Positions 1 to 13,849 of a stretch of 64,000 nucleotides of DNA are shown one piece after another; positions within the stretch are counted from its first letter, which is position 1, and each line of letters opens with the position of its first letter. The stretch comes from Dreissena polymorpha (lineage: Eukaryota; Mollusca; Bivalvia; Myida; Dreissenidae), in contig NC_068357.1 of assembly GCF_020536995.1 (NCBI RefSeq), forward strand, positions 59,029,623 through 59,093,622. Direction: 5' to 3'. The notes beneath the pieces are model-generated. The model did not search any database, was not told the origin of the DNA, and saw only the letters and a list, made by a program, of their open reading frames with translations. The translations under genes were made by a program, and so were the position numbers.

Positions 1-30
1 TGCTGCTGCATATTCTTCTATGTCTTCTAG

Positions 31-3000
31 TACTTCTTCTTGTCTACTACTAGTAGTGTTACTTCTACTAACACTACTGCTTTATATTCCTATACTGCTG
101 CTTTTTCGTTTATTTTGAATACTACTTCAAAATTTACTTCTTTGGCTGGTGCTGCTACTTCTACTCTGACTATTATTACTTATCTGCTACTTCTTGCATT
201 TCTGCTACTTATAAATCATTTAATGCCATATGTCTTATTTTCAGATTTTGTGAGGCGATTAAAACAGCATTACAAAGTCACACTGAGTCATGTGTCTATA
301 TCAACATTGTTGCCTACTGCCGACAAATCTCTATATAAACTCTATGCAGCCCCATCAATATGCAGAATAGTTGAAAACAATGAGGGGAATAAAACTGAAC
401 ATCCAGTTACAACGTACAAAGAAATATTGTATACAGGTGGAAATGAAAAACTAAACAAGCGCATATTTTTGCAAGGTGAAGCTGGCATGGGGAAATCAAC
501 GTTTGCTTCTAAACTTGTATTGGATTGGTGTAATCTAGGAGAAGCATTATCATCTCTCTCTAAAACATTTGTTGATGCGAGCATGTTGCAAGAATTTAAA
601 CTTGTTTTATTCGTTACTTTGAGGGATTCTGCTTGTGAACGTGATGTGACAAAAATGATCAAAGAACAGATAATCGACCTGGTTTATTCTGATACAAATC
701 GTCATGACGCGTATGAAATGCTGAGTAAAATCATGCAAAAAGAAATTTGCTTGGTGGTACAAGACGGGTTAGACGAGTGGAAGGATCCTCAAGGGAAATT
801 AGCTCAGCCTATAATGGTTTCCTGTTACAACCAGTGTGCAATTTTGACTACAACAAGGCCATGGAAACTGACCAATGAACGCATTAAGAAATCTCAAATT
901 GACAGCTTATTTGAATTGAAAAGAGTCATTGATCCATATGAGCTGGTTGATTCAGTCCTGGATAGCTTTGGATGCAAAACCTCGATTGAATTGAAAGATT
1001 ATGTAGAAGAAAATTAACTATATGATTTGCTGTTGACACCGATGTTGCTCTTGCTTATTGTAAATTGTTGGGTTGACGGAATGCGATTGACAGGGTCACG
1101 TTGTGAGCTTTACATTATTTTGATAGACGGTCTTTTTAAAAAGATAAGTAAAGAGCATAGCTTTTTTTGTCAGCCACCCTTCCTGTGCTTTCAAAACACA
1201 CGTTACCTTCAACAAAAACTAGATTTTTTGCAAGCCATTTCCAAAACAGCATTTTTAATGTTGTTTACAGTGAAGCAGGAACAATCTCTTGTTATAAGTG
1301 ATCGACAGTTGTCAAAATACTTGACACAAGAACAGAAAGACATTGCCCTTAAAACAGGTGTTCTAACGGAAAGAAAATGTGCTAGTAGAGCCTTTCCTAC
1401 TTCAACGTATTCATTTATTCATAAAAGTGTTCAAGAATTTCTAGCTGCTGTTCACATAGCAGGAAACAGTGATGCTCTTCTGGTAGTTTCTAGATATTTG
1501 GCCCAAAATTCTGACACGATTTTTGAAAATCAGGTATTTACTTTTTTGTGCGGTTTAAATATTTCATCAGCTAATAAATTGTCGCGCACTATAGACAGCA
1601 TTTTTAACACATCTAAGGATGCATCTAAGGAATTGATCTATTTGTTGGACTTATACATATCAGGGTTTATCGAAGCTCAAGTCAATGTTAAGAATCCAAA
1701 TGATATTGATCTTAAACTAAGTGTATTCTTCCTTTTTCAACTTGATTTGATAACTGGTGTCAGACTCAAATCTTTTCTTAGCATCTTGCAAATGAATAAG
1801 TCAAACGCAAAGCGTCTTTTATATTGCAAGAAAGGGGAACTTGGGTTGGATTTGTCTACTTTATGCAACCTTGAAACCCTACAACTATCGGGAGGAGTCA
1901 CATTGCAACCTAATGTACTTGCCAAGCTGAAGCAATCACAGTCGGTATACTGTAAGTGGAGGTCGTGGGACCTATCATCATGTCGCGAAAGAATCACATT
2001 ACAACCATATGATTTTCATGGACTTGCGCAGCTGAAGATGTTAAAGTTGGAGCGCTGTACATGTGAGTCGTTGGACTTATCATCATGTCACAATCTTGAA
2101 AGCATAGAACTTTGTGGTGAAGGAATAACGCTACAAACAAATGCCTTTCGTGGACTTGCAATGCTGAAGAAATTAGTGTTGGTTTGCTGTAAATGTGAGT
2201 CGTTGGACTTATCATCATGTCACAATCTTGAAAGTATAGAACTTCGAGGTAAAGGAATCACATTACAACTGAATGCCTTTCATGGACTTGCACAGCTGAA
2301 GAAATTTGTGTTTGATGGCGGTAAATGTGAGTTGTTGGACTTCTCCTCATGTCACAATCTGGAAGGAATAATACTTCATGGTGAAGGAATCACATTACAA
2401 CTGAATTCATTTCATGGACTTGCACATCTGAAGATATTTAATGAGTTTATCTGTAAGTGTGAACAGCTGGACTTATCATCATGTAACAATCTGGAACGTA
2501 TAGTACTTCGTGGTGAAAGAATCATATTACAACCGAATGCCTTTCATGGACTGGTGCAGCTGAAGGTATTTAAGTTGAAAAACTGTAAATATGAGTCGTT
2601 GGACTTCTCATCATGTCACAATTTGGAAAGTATAGAACTTTATGGTGAAGGAATAACGCTACAAAAAATGCTTTTCATGGACTCGCACAGCTGATGATAA
2701 TACATTTGGAGGGCTGTAACTTTGAACAGTTGGAATTATCATCATGTCTTAATCTGAAAAGAATAAAACTTGATAGAGGAATCACATTACAACCGAATGC
2801 CTTTCATGGACTTTCACAGCTAAATGAATTAGAGTTGGTGGACTGTAAATGTGAACAGTTGGATTTATCATCATGTCTTAATCTGGAAAGAAATAAACTT
2901 AGTAGAGGAATCACATTACAACGGAATGCCTTTCATGGACTTGCACAGCTGAAGGAATTAGAGTTGGTGGACTGTAAATGTGAACAGTTGGATTTATCAT

Positions 3001-5000
3001 CATATCACAATCTGGAAAGTATAGGACTATGTGGTGAAGGAATCACATTACAACCGAATGGCTTTCATGGGCTTTCGCAGCTAGAGATTTTAAAGTTGGA
3101 GGGCTGTAAATTAAAACAGTTGGACTTATCATCATGTCACAATCTGGAAAGGATAAAACTTCGTGGTGAAGGAATAACGCTACAACTGAATGCCCTTCAT
3201 GGACTTGCGCAGCTATATATATTAGAGTTGGAGGGCTGTAAATGTGAACAGTTGGACTTATCATCATGTCACAATCTGGAAGGAATAATACTTCTTGGTG
3301 AAGGAATCACATTACAACTGAATGCCTTTCATGGACTTGCACAGCTGAAGATATTACGGCTGGAGGGCTGTAAATGTGAGTTGTTGGACTTATCATCATG
3401 TAACAATCTGGAAAATATAGAACTTAGTGGTGGATGAATCACATTACAACCGCATGCCTTTCATAGACTTGCCCAGCTAAAGGAATTAGAGTTGGAGGGC
3501 TGTAAATGTGAACAGTTGGACTTAACATCGTGTCACAATCTAGAAATTATAGAACTAAGTTGGCAAGGAATAACGCTACACACAAATGCCTTTTATGGAC
3601 GTGCACAGCTGAAGGAATTAGAGTTGGATTGCTGTATATGCGAGTCGTTGGACCTCGCTACAAACAAGTATCATCATGTCACAATCTGGAAAGTATAGAA
3701 CTTCGTGGGAAAGGAATCACATTACAACCGAATGATTTGCATGGACATGCACAGCTGAAGATATTGGATTTGGAGGGCTGTAAATGTGAACAGTTGGACT
3801 TATCATCATGTCGCAATCTGATAAGGATAGAACTTGATGGTGAAAGAATCACATTACAAACGAATGCCTTTCATGGACTTGCACAGCTGAAGATGTTAAA
3901 GGTGTTGTGGGGCTATATATGTAAGTCGTTAGACCTATCATGTCACAATTTGGAAAGTATAGAACTTTATGGTGAAAGAATCGCATTACAACCGCTTGCC
4001 TTTTATGGACTTGCGCAGCTGAAGATATTAGAGTTGAAGTACTGTAAATGTGAGTCGTTAGACTTATCATCGTGTCACAATTTGGAAAGTATAGAACTTT
4101 ATGGTGAAGGAATCGCATTACAACCGCTTGCCTTTTATGGACTTGCGCAGCTGAAGATGTAAGAGTTGAAGCACTGTAAATGTGAGTCGTTAAACTTATC
4201 ATCGTGTCACAATTTAGAAAGTATAGAACTTTATGGTGGAGGGATCGCATTACAACCGCTTGCCTTTTATGGACTTGCGCAGCTGAAGATGTTAAAGTTG
4301 GAGCGCTGTAAATGTGAGTCGTTAGACTTATCATCGTGTCACAATCTGGAAAGTATAGAACTTTGTAGTGAAGGAATCACATTACAACCGCATGCCTTTC
4401 ATGGACTTGCGCAGCTGGAGATGTTAAAGTTGTAGCGCTGTAAATGTGAGTCGTTGGACTTATCATCATGTCACAATATGGAAAGTATAGCGCTTCGTGG
4501 TGAAGGAATAACGCTTCAAACAAATGTATTTTATGGACGAAGGAATTAGTGTTGGATGGCTGTAAATTAGAGTCGTCGGACTTATCATATCAAAATCTGG
4601 AAACTCTAGACCTTTATTGTGCAGGAAACACATTACAAACGAATGCCTTTCATGGACTTGTACAGCTGATATAATTAGTGTTGGTTGGCTGTAAATGTGA
4701 GTCGTTGGACTTATCATCATATCACAATCTGGAAAGTATAGAGCTTCGTGGTGAAGGAATCACATTACAACCCCATGCCTTTCATAGACTTACGCAGCTG
4801 AAGATGTTAAAGTTGATAGGCTGTAAATGTGAGTCGTTAGGTTTATCATCGTGTCACCATCTGGAAAGTATAGAACTTCGTGGTGAAGGAATCACATTAC
4901 AACTGCGTGCCTTTTATAGACTTACGCAGCTGGAGATGATAAAGTTGTTGGGCTGTAAGTGTGAACCGTTCGATTTATCATCATGTCATAATCTTTAATC
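31..5000 (+). pseudogene. NACHT-LRR (NLR-like) gene, broken
   Basis: This is a host NLR-type receptor gene. An N-terminal hydrophobic segment (about 160-245) suggests a membrane anchor. A NACHT NTPase follows, with a Walker A motif (GEAGMGKST, 475-501) and a Walker B-like LVVQDGLDEW (about 751-780). After a linker, cysteine-containing leucine-rich repeats run from about 1850 to 5000. No ATG lies upstream of the hydrophobic segment and a TAG sits at 28-30, so the true start is probably in an exon left of the window. The frame is interrupted by TAA at 1015-1017 between NACHT and linker, a 1-nt loss near 2667, TGA at 3435-3437, a shift near 3690, TAA at 4160-4162 and TAG near 4433. Such NACHT-LRR proteins act in innate sensing and are expanded in bivalves. 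If the whole stretch is one exon it is a pseudogene. Splicing around single stops is possible but I see no convincing sites. Confidence 0.75.
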
Positions 5001-5225
5001 TTGTACATGTAGTACTTAAAGTGAAGGAATCACCCTTCAACTGAATACCCTCCATGGGCATGCAAAGATGAATATATTGTAAAGGGTTGGATTTACCACC
5101 ATATCACAGTCTGGCAAGTATAGAATTACATGAATGAATCACATTACAACCGAATGCCTTTCATGGATTTGCGCAGCTTAAAATAGTACATTTGGTGGAC
5201 TTTAAGCATGAAGGTTTTGACTAAG
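1850..5225 (+). repeat. LRR-coding tandem array, about 132-bp unit
   Basis: About 25 head-to-tail copies of a 129-135 bp unit encode 44 residues, equivalent to two LRRs. The core elements are LDLSSCHNLESIEL and ITLQPNAFHGLAQLK. Neighbouring units are nearly identical at DNA level between 2700 and 4450, and become ragged after 4500. The last recognisable fragments reach about 5225. The strong local similarity points to recent unequal exchange or gene conversion. Confidence 0.85.
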
Positions 5226-6770
5226 CATTATTTAGAAACATTTTGTTAATGATTATAAAAAGTGTTCACGTGACGCACTGCTGGGGCGAAAAAATCAGTA
5301 GTAATAGGAAATTTCGTTTGAATAAAGAATACATTTTTAAAATTTCCAAAAGGAGAATGAGATACAGACTGTTTTTATGCTATTATGTAACTGTATAGTT
5401 AAGTAGTCATTTGAGTAATGTTTGTTTTTCTCACTACCTCAATTACTAAACAGAAATGGACATGGTGTATTTTCTCTTTAGAAAATTGTGCATACTCCTC
5501 ATAATTAAAAGGTTATTATTATCTATAAAATTTCTGACTTTATAAGTCAGTGTAATATATACATTCATGCACATTTGATTTTGTGTAACAGTATTTAAAG
5601 AGTTTTAAATAATATCAAATACATTGTTTATATAAAACGAGTATTCCGCGTTAGCAGTTATTTTGGTCCTGATTATGTATTTATTTTTGATAGTTGAAAT
5701 GTTTATTTTGGACAAAAATAATATGCACGATAAGGAGGTTGACGTATACCGAGGTTGTAGGCCCAGATTGACATTTCTTAATGAGGGACCTCATTTACTG
5801 TTCACTGAATGATGCCTACGATATTAGTAAGTATACTGAACAAACTGTCCTTGAGAAAACAAACAATATATAAAGAAGTGAAACTCCAGCTGCTGGAGCA
5901 GTATTGAATTCTCATTATACACAATTAGTTAGTCCTTTATTTAAGGCAAGTGACAAATTGCAAGAACAGTACAAAACAGCACAAAACAGCACAATACAAA
6001 ACAACATACAAAACACATAAATGAATAAAGCTGGGGTCACCGCCTTGGAACGGTCAATGTAAAGCATTGGGGGTTTAAACCGGTCAAGAGCGCTCAACCT
6101 CACACTTGGCCCAGCAATATTCATGATACATTTACGTGTAAATAAAATTTAACCTCATAGCATTGTAACTCAAATTAAACAATCATAAAAGGGAATTAAA
6201 ACGCATTCAATTTTATTACCATTTAATTACTCAATAGTAGGAAAGATACCAGAGCAACAGAGTTACATCTTTTTGAGGCACGATGAAATGAAACTACAAA
6301 CAAGTATCAACTACATTCCTTCCTTATAGAAAAAGATTTTAGAATATAGCGTCATGAAGTTAATATTTCAGATCATCATCGCGCACATACAGGAAGAAGA
6401 AGTAATAATGGGTGTAAAAGTTCCATATTATATTGCTTGGATGTTTATGTGACTGCTTAAAAATAAATCAAACAAGAAACGCCTGTCAAAGAGAAAATAA
6501 AATGAAAAATTAACGCTATAAACCCAATGACCTATGCATGTTGAATACAACTGTGAAAGTTGTATGACGTCACAAAAGTCAATGTAGCCAGGAACAGAGA
6601 AAGAGTATTTTATGACGTAATTGACAAGCGAAGACACGATGACGTGAACAAAATCCAGGGGCAGTACAGTAAAATAAAAATATTAATGGGGCAGTACTGT
6701 AAAATTGAATTACTAATGAAACAAGTTTAGGTGATTAAATATTAAGAATCAAACGTATAAAAATGGTGAT
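5226..6770. other. Intergenic, AT-rich, no gene seen
   Basis: No coding signal was recognised. The stretch 5990-6125 resembles a dispersed bivalve repeat (its - strand reads GACCGGTTTAAACCCCC), preceded by a CA-rich run of near repeats (5965-6020). The rest shows no clear structure. Confidence 0.4.
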
Positions 6771-6771
6771 A

Positions 6772-6915
6772 ACATTAAAGCGACATTATGGGAATCAAAC
6801 AGTATATAGGTGTTTTGACAACTGACGACAGAAATGATTTGATGTACGATGTGAGTCTAAATGTAGTTTTCATGCAGATTTGTTCATTCGACACAAAGAC
6901 ACAATTTTGTTCAAC
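6772..6915 (+). repeat. Partial copy of the 17.6-18.2 kb element
   Basis: The segment containing TTTTGACAACTGACGACAG (about 6813-6832) and the following 80 bases match the reverse complement of about 17880-17965. The lead-in GACATTATGGG also matches the end of that element. It is a truncated, diverged member of the same inverted-repeat family. Confidence 0.6.
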
Positions 6916-7094
6916 AGTGAAAAATGCCCACAATATCAATTTAATGATTCCAGTCAAATGATATTTAATATGAAAATCAAAAGCGCATCAACATTTATTT
7001 TAAGCTCAACTAAGCAAGAATTGCTCAAGGTGACCAAGTGTGATCTCCATATATCCAGCGTTTGGCGTGCGGTGTGCATCTTTACCATTTAGCT

Positions 7095-8200
7095 TGTTTT
7101 TACTCTAGAGACAACATATTTCATCCAAAAGTAATGAAATTTGGTCAGAATGTTTATACGGAGAAACTTTGTCAAAATGTTTAGCCTGAAAAACTTAAAA
7201 ATTAAATTTGGAGAAGCTTTATTAGAATTTGTATTTTGCAAACTCTGTCAAAATCAGGGGCGAAGCTGCTATTAGGCACAGCAGGCCCGGGCCAACAACT
7301 TTTTTTGAAACATGAAAAAAATGCTTCAACTTCGAAAAACGCATTAAAATGTTGACCCTGGGGTCGGTGAGATGTTAGAAATCTGCGTTTTATATTGACA
7401 TAATCCTCAGACAATGGATTCTGGTTGTGTTTAAAGGACATCTTCCCATTATCAACTCTACTTCTTTCTATGTGCATAGATTTTAGCTCGCTTCTTTTCA
7501 CGTGACTTAATGTTACAACTTTACACAGATCTACAAGTAGATCCACTTGTCTCCCTTTCAACACTACAGTAAGTTGTAATCGATTATCGTTGGATTTTTA
7601 AGACACATTTCGAATGAAGTTTATGACCGCGGAAATTTAAAATGGAGCACTTGTAGACAGATGTCGATTCTTGAACACGTGCGTCTGAAAATTATGTCAC
7701 CATGTCAAATCTCTAGATGCCACAGGTATTAAGTAATCGTTAAGAAACTTTGTCAGAATGTTTATTTTTACATTCTCTATGCCCGGTTTAAATCTGTAAG
7801 CGTGAACAAACTAGTTCACAAGGTCGATTCTTAGGCAAAAATTGTCACCACTTTAGACCAAAACGTGTTTATCAATCTAAATGAAACTGTTTAAGGTATA
7901 ATGTTCATCTTTACATGTTCCGGTTGAGCTCAAATATGGATTACTTGCATAAAAACTAGGTCACAGGGTCAACTCATAGTTAAACCTGTAACAACCATAG
8001 AGGCCACATTTATGAATCAATCTGAATGAATCTTGGACATATTGTAAATCTTCGTAACATCAAGGCTTGATTTGAATCTGGATCACGTACATCTCACAAC
8101 TAGATCACTAAGTAAAATCTTATAAAAGTAGTTACGCTCAAGTTCCCACATGTATGACTCAATCTGTAGAAAACATGGTCAGAATGTGTATACATGTATA
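7095..8200. repeat. Decayed tandem-type bivalve repeat
   Basis: Phrases such as AACTAGGTCACAGGGTCAA, GAGGCCACATTTATGA and CTTTGTCAGAATGTTTAT recur at roughly 110-130 bp spacing. They are the reverse complement of motifs in the cleaner array at 59.8-60.7 kb. Copies here are strongly diverged and interrupted (about 7240-7700). No gene is seen in this stretch. Confidence 0.5.
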
Positions 8201-8202
8201 AT

Positions 8203-8538
8203 ATGTCCCCTCATCCAAGCTTGAGTGAGGGATGAAAGGGCATTATTGGAGTATAGCCGGAGGCTGAGCACCTATAAATATCGTTGTAGCATATCGTTCT
8301 AGCGACTCGCTCTTTACAGAACCGGTTTAACCGATTTAAAATCATTCAATTAAGCGAAACCTCTGACGTTATCAACCACAATTCTCATAAGTTTAAAGCT
8401 AGTCGTTTCTTTAAATACCCACATCATGGGAGGGGATCCATAGGGTATGAAAAAGGGGTGGGTTTTTACATGTTCAGCCTCCAGCTATACTCCAATAATG
8501 CCCCTTCATCCCTCACTAAAGCTTGGTTGAGGGGACAT
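8203..8538. mobile_element. MITE with about 68-bp terminal inverted repeats
   Basis: The left end (ATGTCCCCTCATCCAAGC, 8203-8220) through about 8270 is the imperfect inverse of about 8471-8538. The 336-bp element has no coding capacity. A target-site duplication could not be fixed by eye, so the superfamily is unassigned. Confidence 0.75.
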
Positions 8539-8867
8539 TATTTTCGTATAGCCTTCAGCTTCACATGAATAAATTAGCATCTTTAGAGACAAAAAAACGC
8601 CTGCATAAATTACAGTTAGAACATATACTCAGTTAAAAAAAACAAATCAAAACGAATACTGAACAGTATCGTATGCGAAAAAAATACATTTATTTCCCCA
8701 AATGTCATTGTATATCAAATTTGTAGGATACATGTAAATATCAACAAAATTTAAAAAGAAACTTAACATATGTAGACAAACAACCACAATTATTGGCATC
8801 ACTGTAACAATAATGAAGTATTCATACACAGAGAACAAGCCCGTCGTAATATTTAATTAAACATTAC

Positions 8868-11470
8868 TTTAAAAACACACTGTTTTTATACCTGAAAGGT
8901 CCAACACATTCTTTAGTTTTCTAGCAATAGTACTAGATGTAAATGCTTTATAAGTCACATAAGAAAAGAGCAATTTTGAAGATTTCTTAAGTGGTTTCTT
9001 AACTCTTATATAAAACAACAAAGAATGCAAAATGCATAATTTTTCATCATTAAAATGTTCAATCTTCATATCATAAGGTCTACCTAACTTGGTAGTTTTC
9101 AATAAATTAGGAAACACACAAATAAGTGAATCCCCTTATTTTTTCATACAAGACAAATCCATAGAAAAGTTTGAGCTCTAGGTGCATGTCCTAATGCCAA
9201 AAGTGCCACCACTTTAAAAGTTAACATTTTAAATGATAAGTTACACAATGGAGTCAAAGACTTTAAAAAATTCAAAACAAGAGTAACATCCCACACAAAC
9301 TGGTTCCTATGTACTGGAGGACGAGAATGAAAAACTCCCTTCATACATTTCTGAATAAAAAACAGTCTTTAAACCACTTGTTTCCAAAAAGGGTAAAGTT
9401 TGCATTAACATCGCTTCATAAGTGTTCAACACAGAGTATGACTTGTTCATAGACCTTAAATGCTCCAAGTATTGAAGTACAGTTACTTCAGATGAGTTAA
9501 AGGGAGAAGTTTCCTTGCACAAACGCCAAGACATCCACTTCCGCCATGCAGTATCATACTGTTTGAGAGTTCCTCTTCTCCAAGCAGCCAAGATGATGGT
9601 TGTAGCCTCTGACGAAAGTCCTCTACAACGGAGGGCCTCCCCGATGCAACTGTCGCGACCAAGTCGAGTCTCTTTGACAACGGGTGAACTTGTCCATTGT
9701 GTGGTAATGTCAGGATGTCTCGATGACTTAGCAGTCTGACCAGTAAATCAGAAATAATTTCCATTAAACAAGGAAACCAAGGCTGTGTCCGCCATAAAGG
9801 AAATATAACAATTGCTCTTTCCACAGCATTTTCTTTAAGTTTGCAGGTTACCTTTCCTACTAATGAAAATGGTGGAAAAAATATTGTTAAGTATCTTACC
9901 ATGATATCTGAAAGGCACTAGCAAATTTTGCACCTGGTTCTTGAAACTATGACAAAAATAACTCTGTGTGCTTGTTTAACCTTGATGCAAATAGATCAAT
10001 CGATGATGTAAAAAACTGACAGCAAATTCTTTAAAAAACCTGTTTCTTTAAACATTCATTCTGATGAATAAGAAAAATTCTTGGAATAAAAATCAGCTTC
10101 AACATTTTTGACACCTGGTATATGAACGGCTGTAACATATTCCTGGCTATAGAGTCCATAACACTGCATGTCATTCCACCCATATCATTAATATACTTGA
10201 TGGCGGTAACATTATCTGATTGGATTTCAATATGTTCCTTACAATAGTCTAAATATAGGGATTGCAAGACATTAAAAATAGCCATCAGTTCCAAAATATT
10301 TATGGATAATTGCATTTCATCTGCCGTCCATCTGCCATTAGAATATTTATTATTTTGGGTATTCACACCACCCCAACGTTGAAGAAAAGCATCAGTCTTG
10401 TAATGACAAGAAATGAGTTTGGGTTTTATGCTTTTACCATTTTTGTCTCGCACATTGTTAAGCCACCAGATAATGTCACTTCTGGATGATATTGACCACT
10501 GAATACACATAATAATTAAAGTTTGAGTCTGAACCCAAGCCAGTAAGCTTGTCTCTTTCTAAAGATCTATAATAAAAAGGCGCTTCTAACACTGCATTAA
10601 ATGCATTAATTGACAACCCAATAAAAGACGCTTAATGTCTTACAACGACTAATAATGTTTTTAACAACTTTTCAGCTTGTTTACGTATTTTCTCCAACTT
10701 TTCTTTTGTTAAAAATACTCTGAAAAGGACAGTGTCTATTACAAACCCCAAAAACGCTATTCTTTGTGTGGGAACTAAAACAGATTTCTTGTCATTGATA
10801 GAAAATCCCAGTGATGTAAGAATATGGACAACTGTTTCATAATTGTTTTTGCAAACCTCTTTTATCCATTGTAAAAGAGTCATCAATATAGTACGAACAC
10901 AAACACACACATTTATATAAATGGCCATTCCAATAAAATTTAAAAGACTTTTGACTCTGCGCATGTATTTGTATATAAAAATAAGCTTGCTCCATATCAA
11001 CAAAAATCAACAAATTATCTTTTTGCAATAAATCAAGAACCACCCTGAAGGTATCTTGTTTAAAATGATTGTATTGAACAAACTCATTTAAAAACTTTAA
11101 ATTTATTACAGCTCGATATTTCCCGTTTCGTTTTGGAACAATAAACAGTGTAGAAATAAACTCATTCGGTTCGTGTTTAGTTTCAACAATAGCCCCTATT
11201 TCTATCAAGGTCTGAACTTCTTCGTCCACAATCTTACGCTGTTCATCTATAAAAGGAATTCCAAAAGGCACTGACAGTATCTAAACCCCATTTTTTCTGA
11301 GGTTAATCTTCTCCATGAATCAATAAAGATCTGTGTTTTACCTACCACCGATCTATTTTCCACTTGGGGATTGGCCATATCCACCTCGTCCACGAAAGCT
11401 GCCCCATGAGATACTCCTTCTAAAAGGTCGTCTGTGTTAAATTCTCCAAAACTTTTTTTATACACAAACA
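8868..11470 (-). mobile_element. DIRS-type retroelement, fossil
   Basis: A retroelement on the - strand with three recognisable parts: a reverse transcriptase region (about 10630-11270), an RNase H region (about 10030-10510) and a tyrosine recombinase region (about 8870-9600). RT-RH followed by a tyrosine recombinase, rather than a DDE integrase, marks the DIRS/Ngaro group. It is broken in several places and looks old. Terminal repeats were not recognised, so both ends are approximate. Confidence 0.75.
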
Positions 11471-11639
11471 CAATTTTTTGTAACTCTTAAATTATAGCAG
11501 TAGCATTAAATTAACGCAGAACAGATTATGTGATGTCAAATTTGAATTAATTACATTATGTTTGTTTCAAAATGGATATGGAAGCAATAAGACACTTATA
11601 TATTTAAATCCCCCTTTTCCCCCCAAAAAAGAATCATAC

Positions 11640-12300
11640 CAACTATGGCGCAGCGTTCAGCAATCCGGACACCCTCGCGAATCTCCCTCTTAGGAGTGGA
11701 TGAACCACCATTCATAGAGCAGTTCACCAGCTGATCAGGTCTGAAAACTACTGTCATGGCCTTTGCAAGGCGTGTCTAGTGCATGATCTCATTTGAGATC
11801 AGCTCCTGAAAGATATTTTGTAATGTAAGTGTTAAATATTGCTATTATGGTAATCTTGTTGCTATAAAAATTATAAATTAAAATCAAAACACGTTTGTTT
11901 GCTTGTTGTTGTTTTTTGTACAATTTTAATCCTGTGATCACATGTGACTTAAAGCTTTTCATAAACAATTAAAAGAAATTTGGTTTGATTGAAAATACTG
12001 TTTGAAAATCTACCAAGATACGTGGTCTCATTAGGCTGTGTGGACTGGTCGGAAGTGTGACGCCTTTAAAATGCAATAACCTGTATAGTTTTTACCTCTC
12101 AACAAATCCAGCTTTTCTTGGTCAAGGACAGGGCGCGGTTTTCCTACTTCTGTTCTCCTCAAGTTGGCCTGCAGGGTAAAACCTGGTATAAAAGGCCATA
12201 CATCAGGTAATCCCCTTTTGGTCCCTTTTTTGGCAGGCGAAGATGCACATTCTTTCCAAAGGATCTTCCGATTAATGTAAATTTCACCTTTGGGTGTATC
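11640..12300 (-). pseudogene. Two exon-like fragments, possibly BEN-domain
   Basis: On the - strand, 12300-12096 reads as a 68-codon exon. It starts after GAAG and ends at a GTAAAA donor, and contains ASSPAKKGTKRGLPDVWPF and GKPRPVLDQEKLDLLR. A second exon-like block, 11805-11640, starts after TTTCAG, ends at GTATGA and contains AMTVVFRPDQLVNC and REGVRIAER. The second block resembles BEN-domain helices in spacing. It carries an in-frame TAG near its start and its phase does not fit the first block, so they are decayed or unrelated. Function is unknown. Confidence 0.3.
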
Positions 12301-13290
12301 CTTCAAATTTAAAATATTTAAGTTCTCATTTAATATTGGGGGGGAGGGGGGGAATATGTTCATTAATAACCAGAAATAGGTATAAATAACATTTTAGATG
12401 ACAATAACCATAAAATACAGCCATTATAATTCAAATGGTGTTGGTTTTCCTTAAAATTGCATTACATTTAAGGTACTTATCCATTTACATTTCCCAGTGA
12501 CAATACATAAATATGATAATGATCATAATTAATTCAATAAACAAAATAAAAAAGGGATGCAGAAATGAAAATACAAACCTGTTACAACTGTTCTTCAGTA
12601 TTCCAAACAAACAGGCTGTTGCTGAACTATGAGACCATATCACTTTTACCACCCACTTTGAATCCCCTTTGCAACAAACTTATTGTTGATTTACACATTG
12701 TAGTAAATACACATTGTTAACATCACATAATACTTCACGCTGAAAGTATTTCAAGACAATTTACACTAGAATTATAAGTCTTAATGTTGCTCAATTATAA
12801 TCAAGAATTTAGCACAAAGTCAGTTGCTGAAACCTGCTTGTTTTCAAAATATAACTTCCTGTGCTTCAACCAATCAAAAGTCGCTCGTTTTCAAATAGAT
12901 GGTGCCTGAACCAATCAAAAGTCTATCAACACCCCTTTGTTAGGCTTAGATGGAGGACTAATAGGGATTAATGTTTATGATGCACATTTGACTTAAATCG
13001 GGGAGGACTAATCTCTTATCTGATACCATACTGTGTCAGCCATACTCTATCTGAGAAATATCCACTGATAAGGCATTTGAACACCATAATATTTATTGAA
13101 TAATACACAGCACCCTTAGCATATTATATTTAAATGTGAATATTTCAATATAACATGCTAAATGGTGTTAGCAAATAATAATACTATTATAAATATTATT
13201 TTAATTGCCTTCCAAAATTATGTTAATAGTCAATGTGAGACATTAATTGTATTTGGGTTAAATATCAGTATAAGAAAGTTCAAATACTTA
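12301..13290. other. AT-rich intergenic, nothing recognised
   Basis: A short G-run/C-run lies near 12340-12355. Otherwise the sequence is AT-rich with no coding bias, clear repeat or inverted structure that I can support. Confidence 0.35.
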
Positions 13291-13293
13291 TTA

Positions 13294-13540
13294 TGTCCCC
13301 CACCACTATAGTGGGGAACATATTGTTTTTTTTCCCTGTCTGTTGGTTGGTTTGTTTGTGTGTTTGTTAGTTTGCGTCAAACTTTAACATTTGCCATAAC
13401 TATTGCAATATTGAAGATAGCAACTTCGTATTTGGCATGCATGTGTATCTCATGCACATTTTGAGCGGTGAAAGGTCAAGGTCAAAGGTCAAATATATGG
13501 GGACATAGTGTTTCACAAACATATAGCTTGTTTTTTATGT
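13294..13540 (+). repeat. Interspersed repeat with CCCCACCACTATAGTGGGG end
   Basis: The left edge is a short palindrome (CCCCACCACTATAGTGGGG). It is followed by TTTGCGTCAAACTTTAACAT and AAAGGTCAAGGTCAAAGGTC, phrases I recognise from dispersed bivalve repeats. It is a single copy here and its right boundary is uncertain. Confidence 0.5.
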
Positions 13541-13849
13541 TGAGGAGATATAATTGATGCGGACAAGCCCACATAATATTTTTGACACTTTCAATATTCT
13601 TTATAAGTTACACACAGCCTTATTTAGTTGTACTTGCCCTTTTAAAAGCTGTTCTACTGATTCACATATTTTATGAGCAGACAAAGTGCAACAATTAGGC
13701 CATTAACATTACGCGAAGATAAAAAATAATTCAGTACAATCTTCCTAATAAACACTATATCTCTGTCCTTTAACTTCAGTTATTTGCTATAGTGTTGCTC
13801 TTTTTTATGAAGATGCACTAAAAATGCACTTGTATAGCAAAACCGAGAG

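Noticed and set aside
3043-4334. Minus-strand frames across the LRR array
   Set aside because: They recur with the 132-bp period and are shadows of the + strand leucine-rich repeats.
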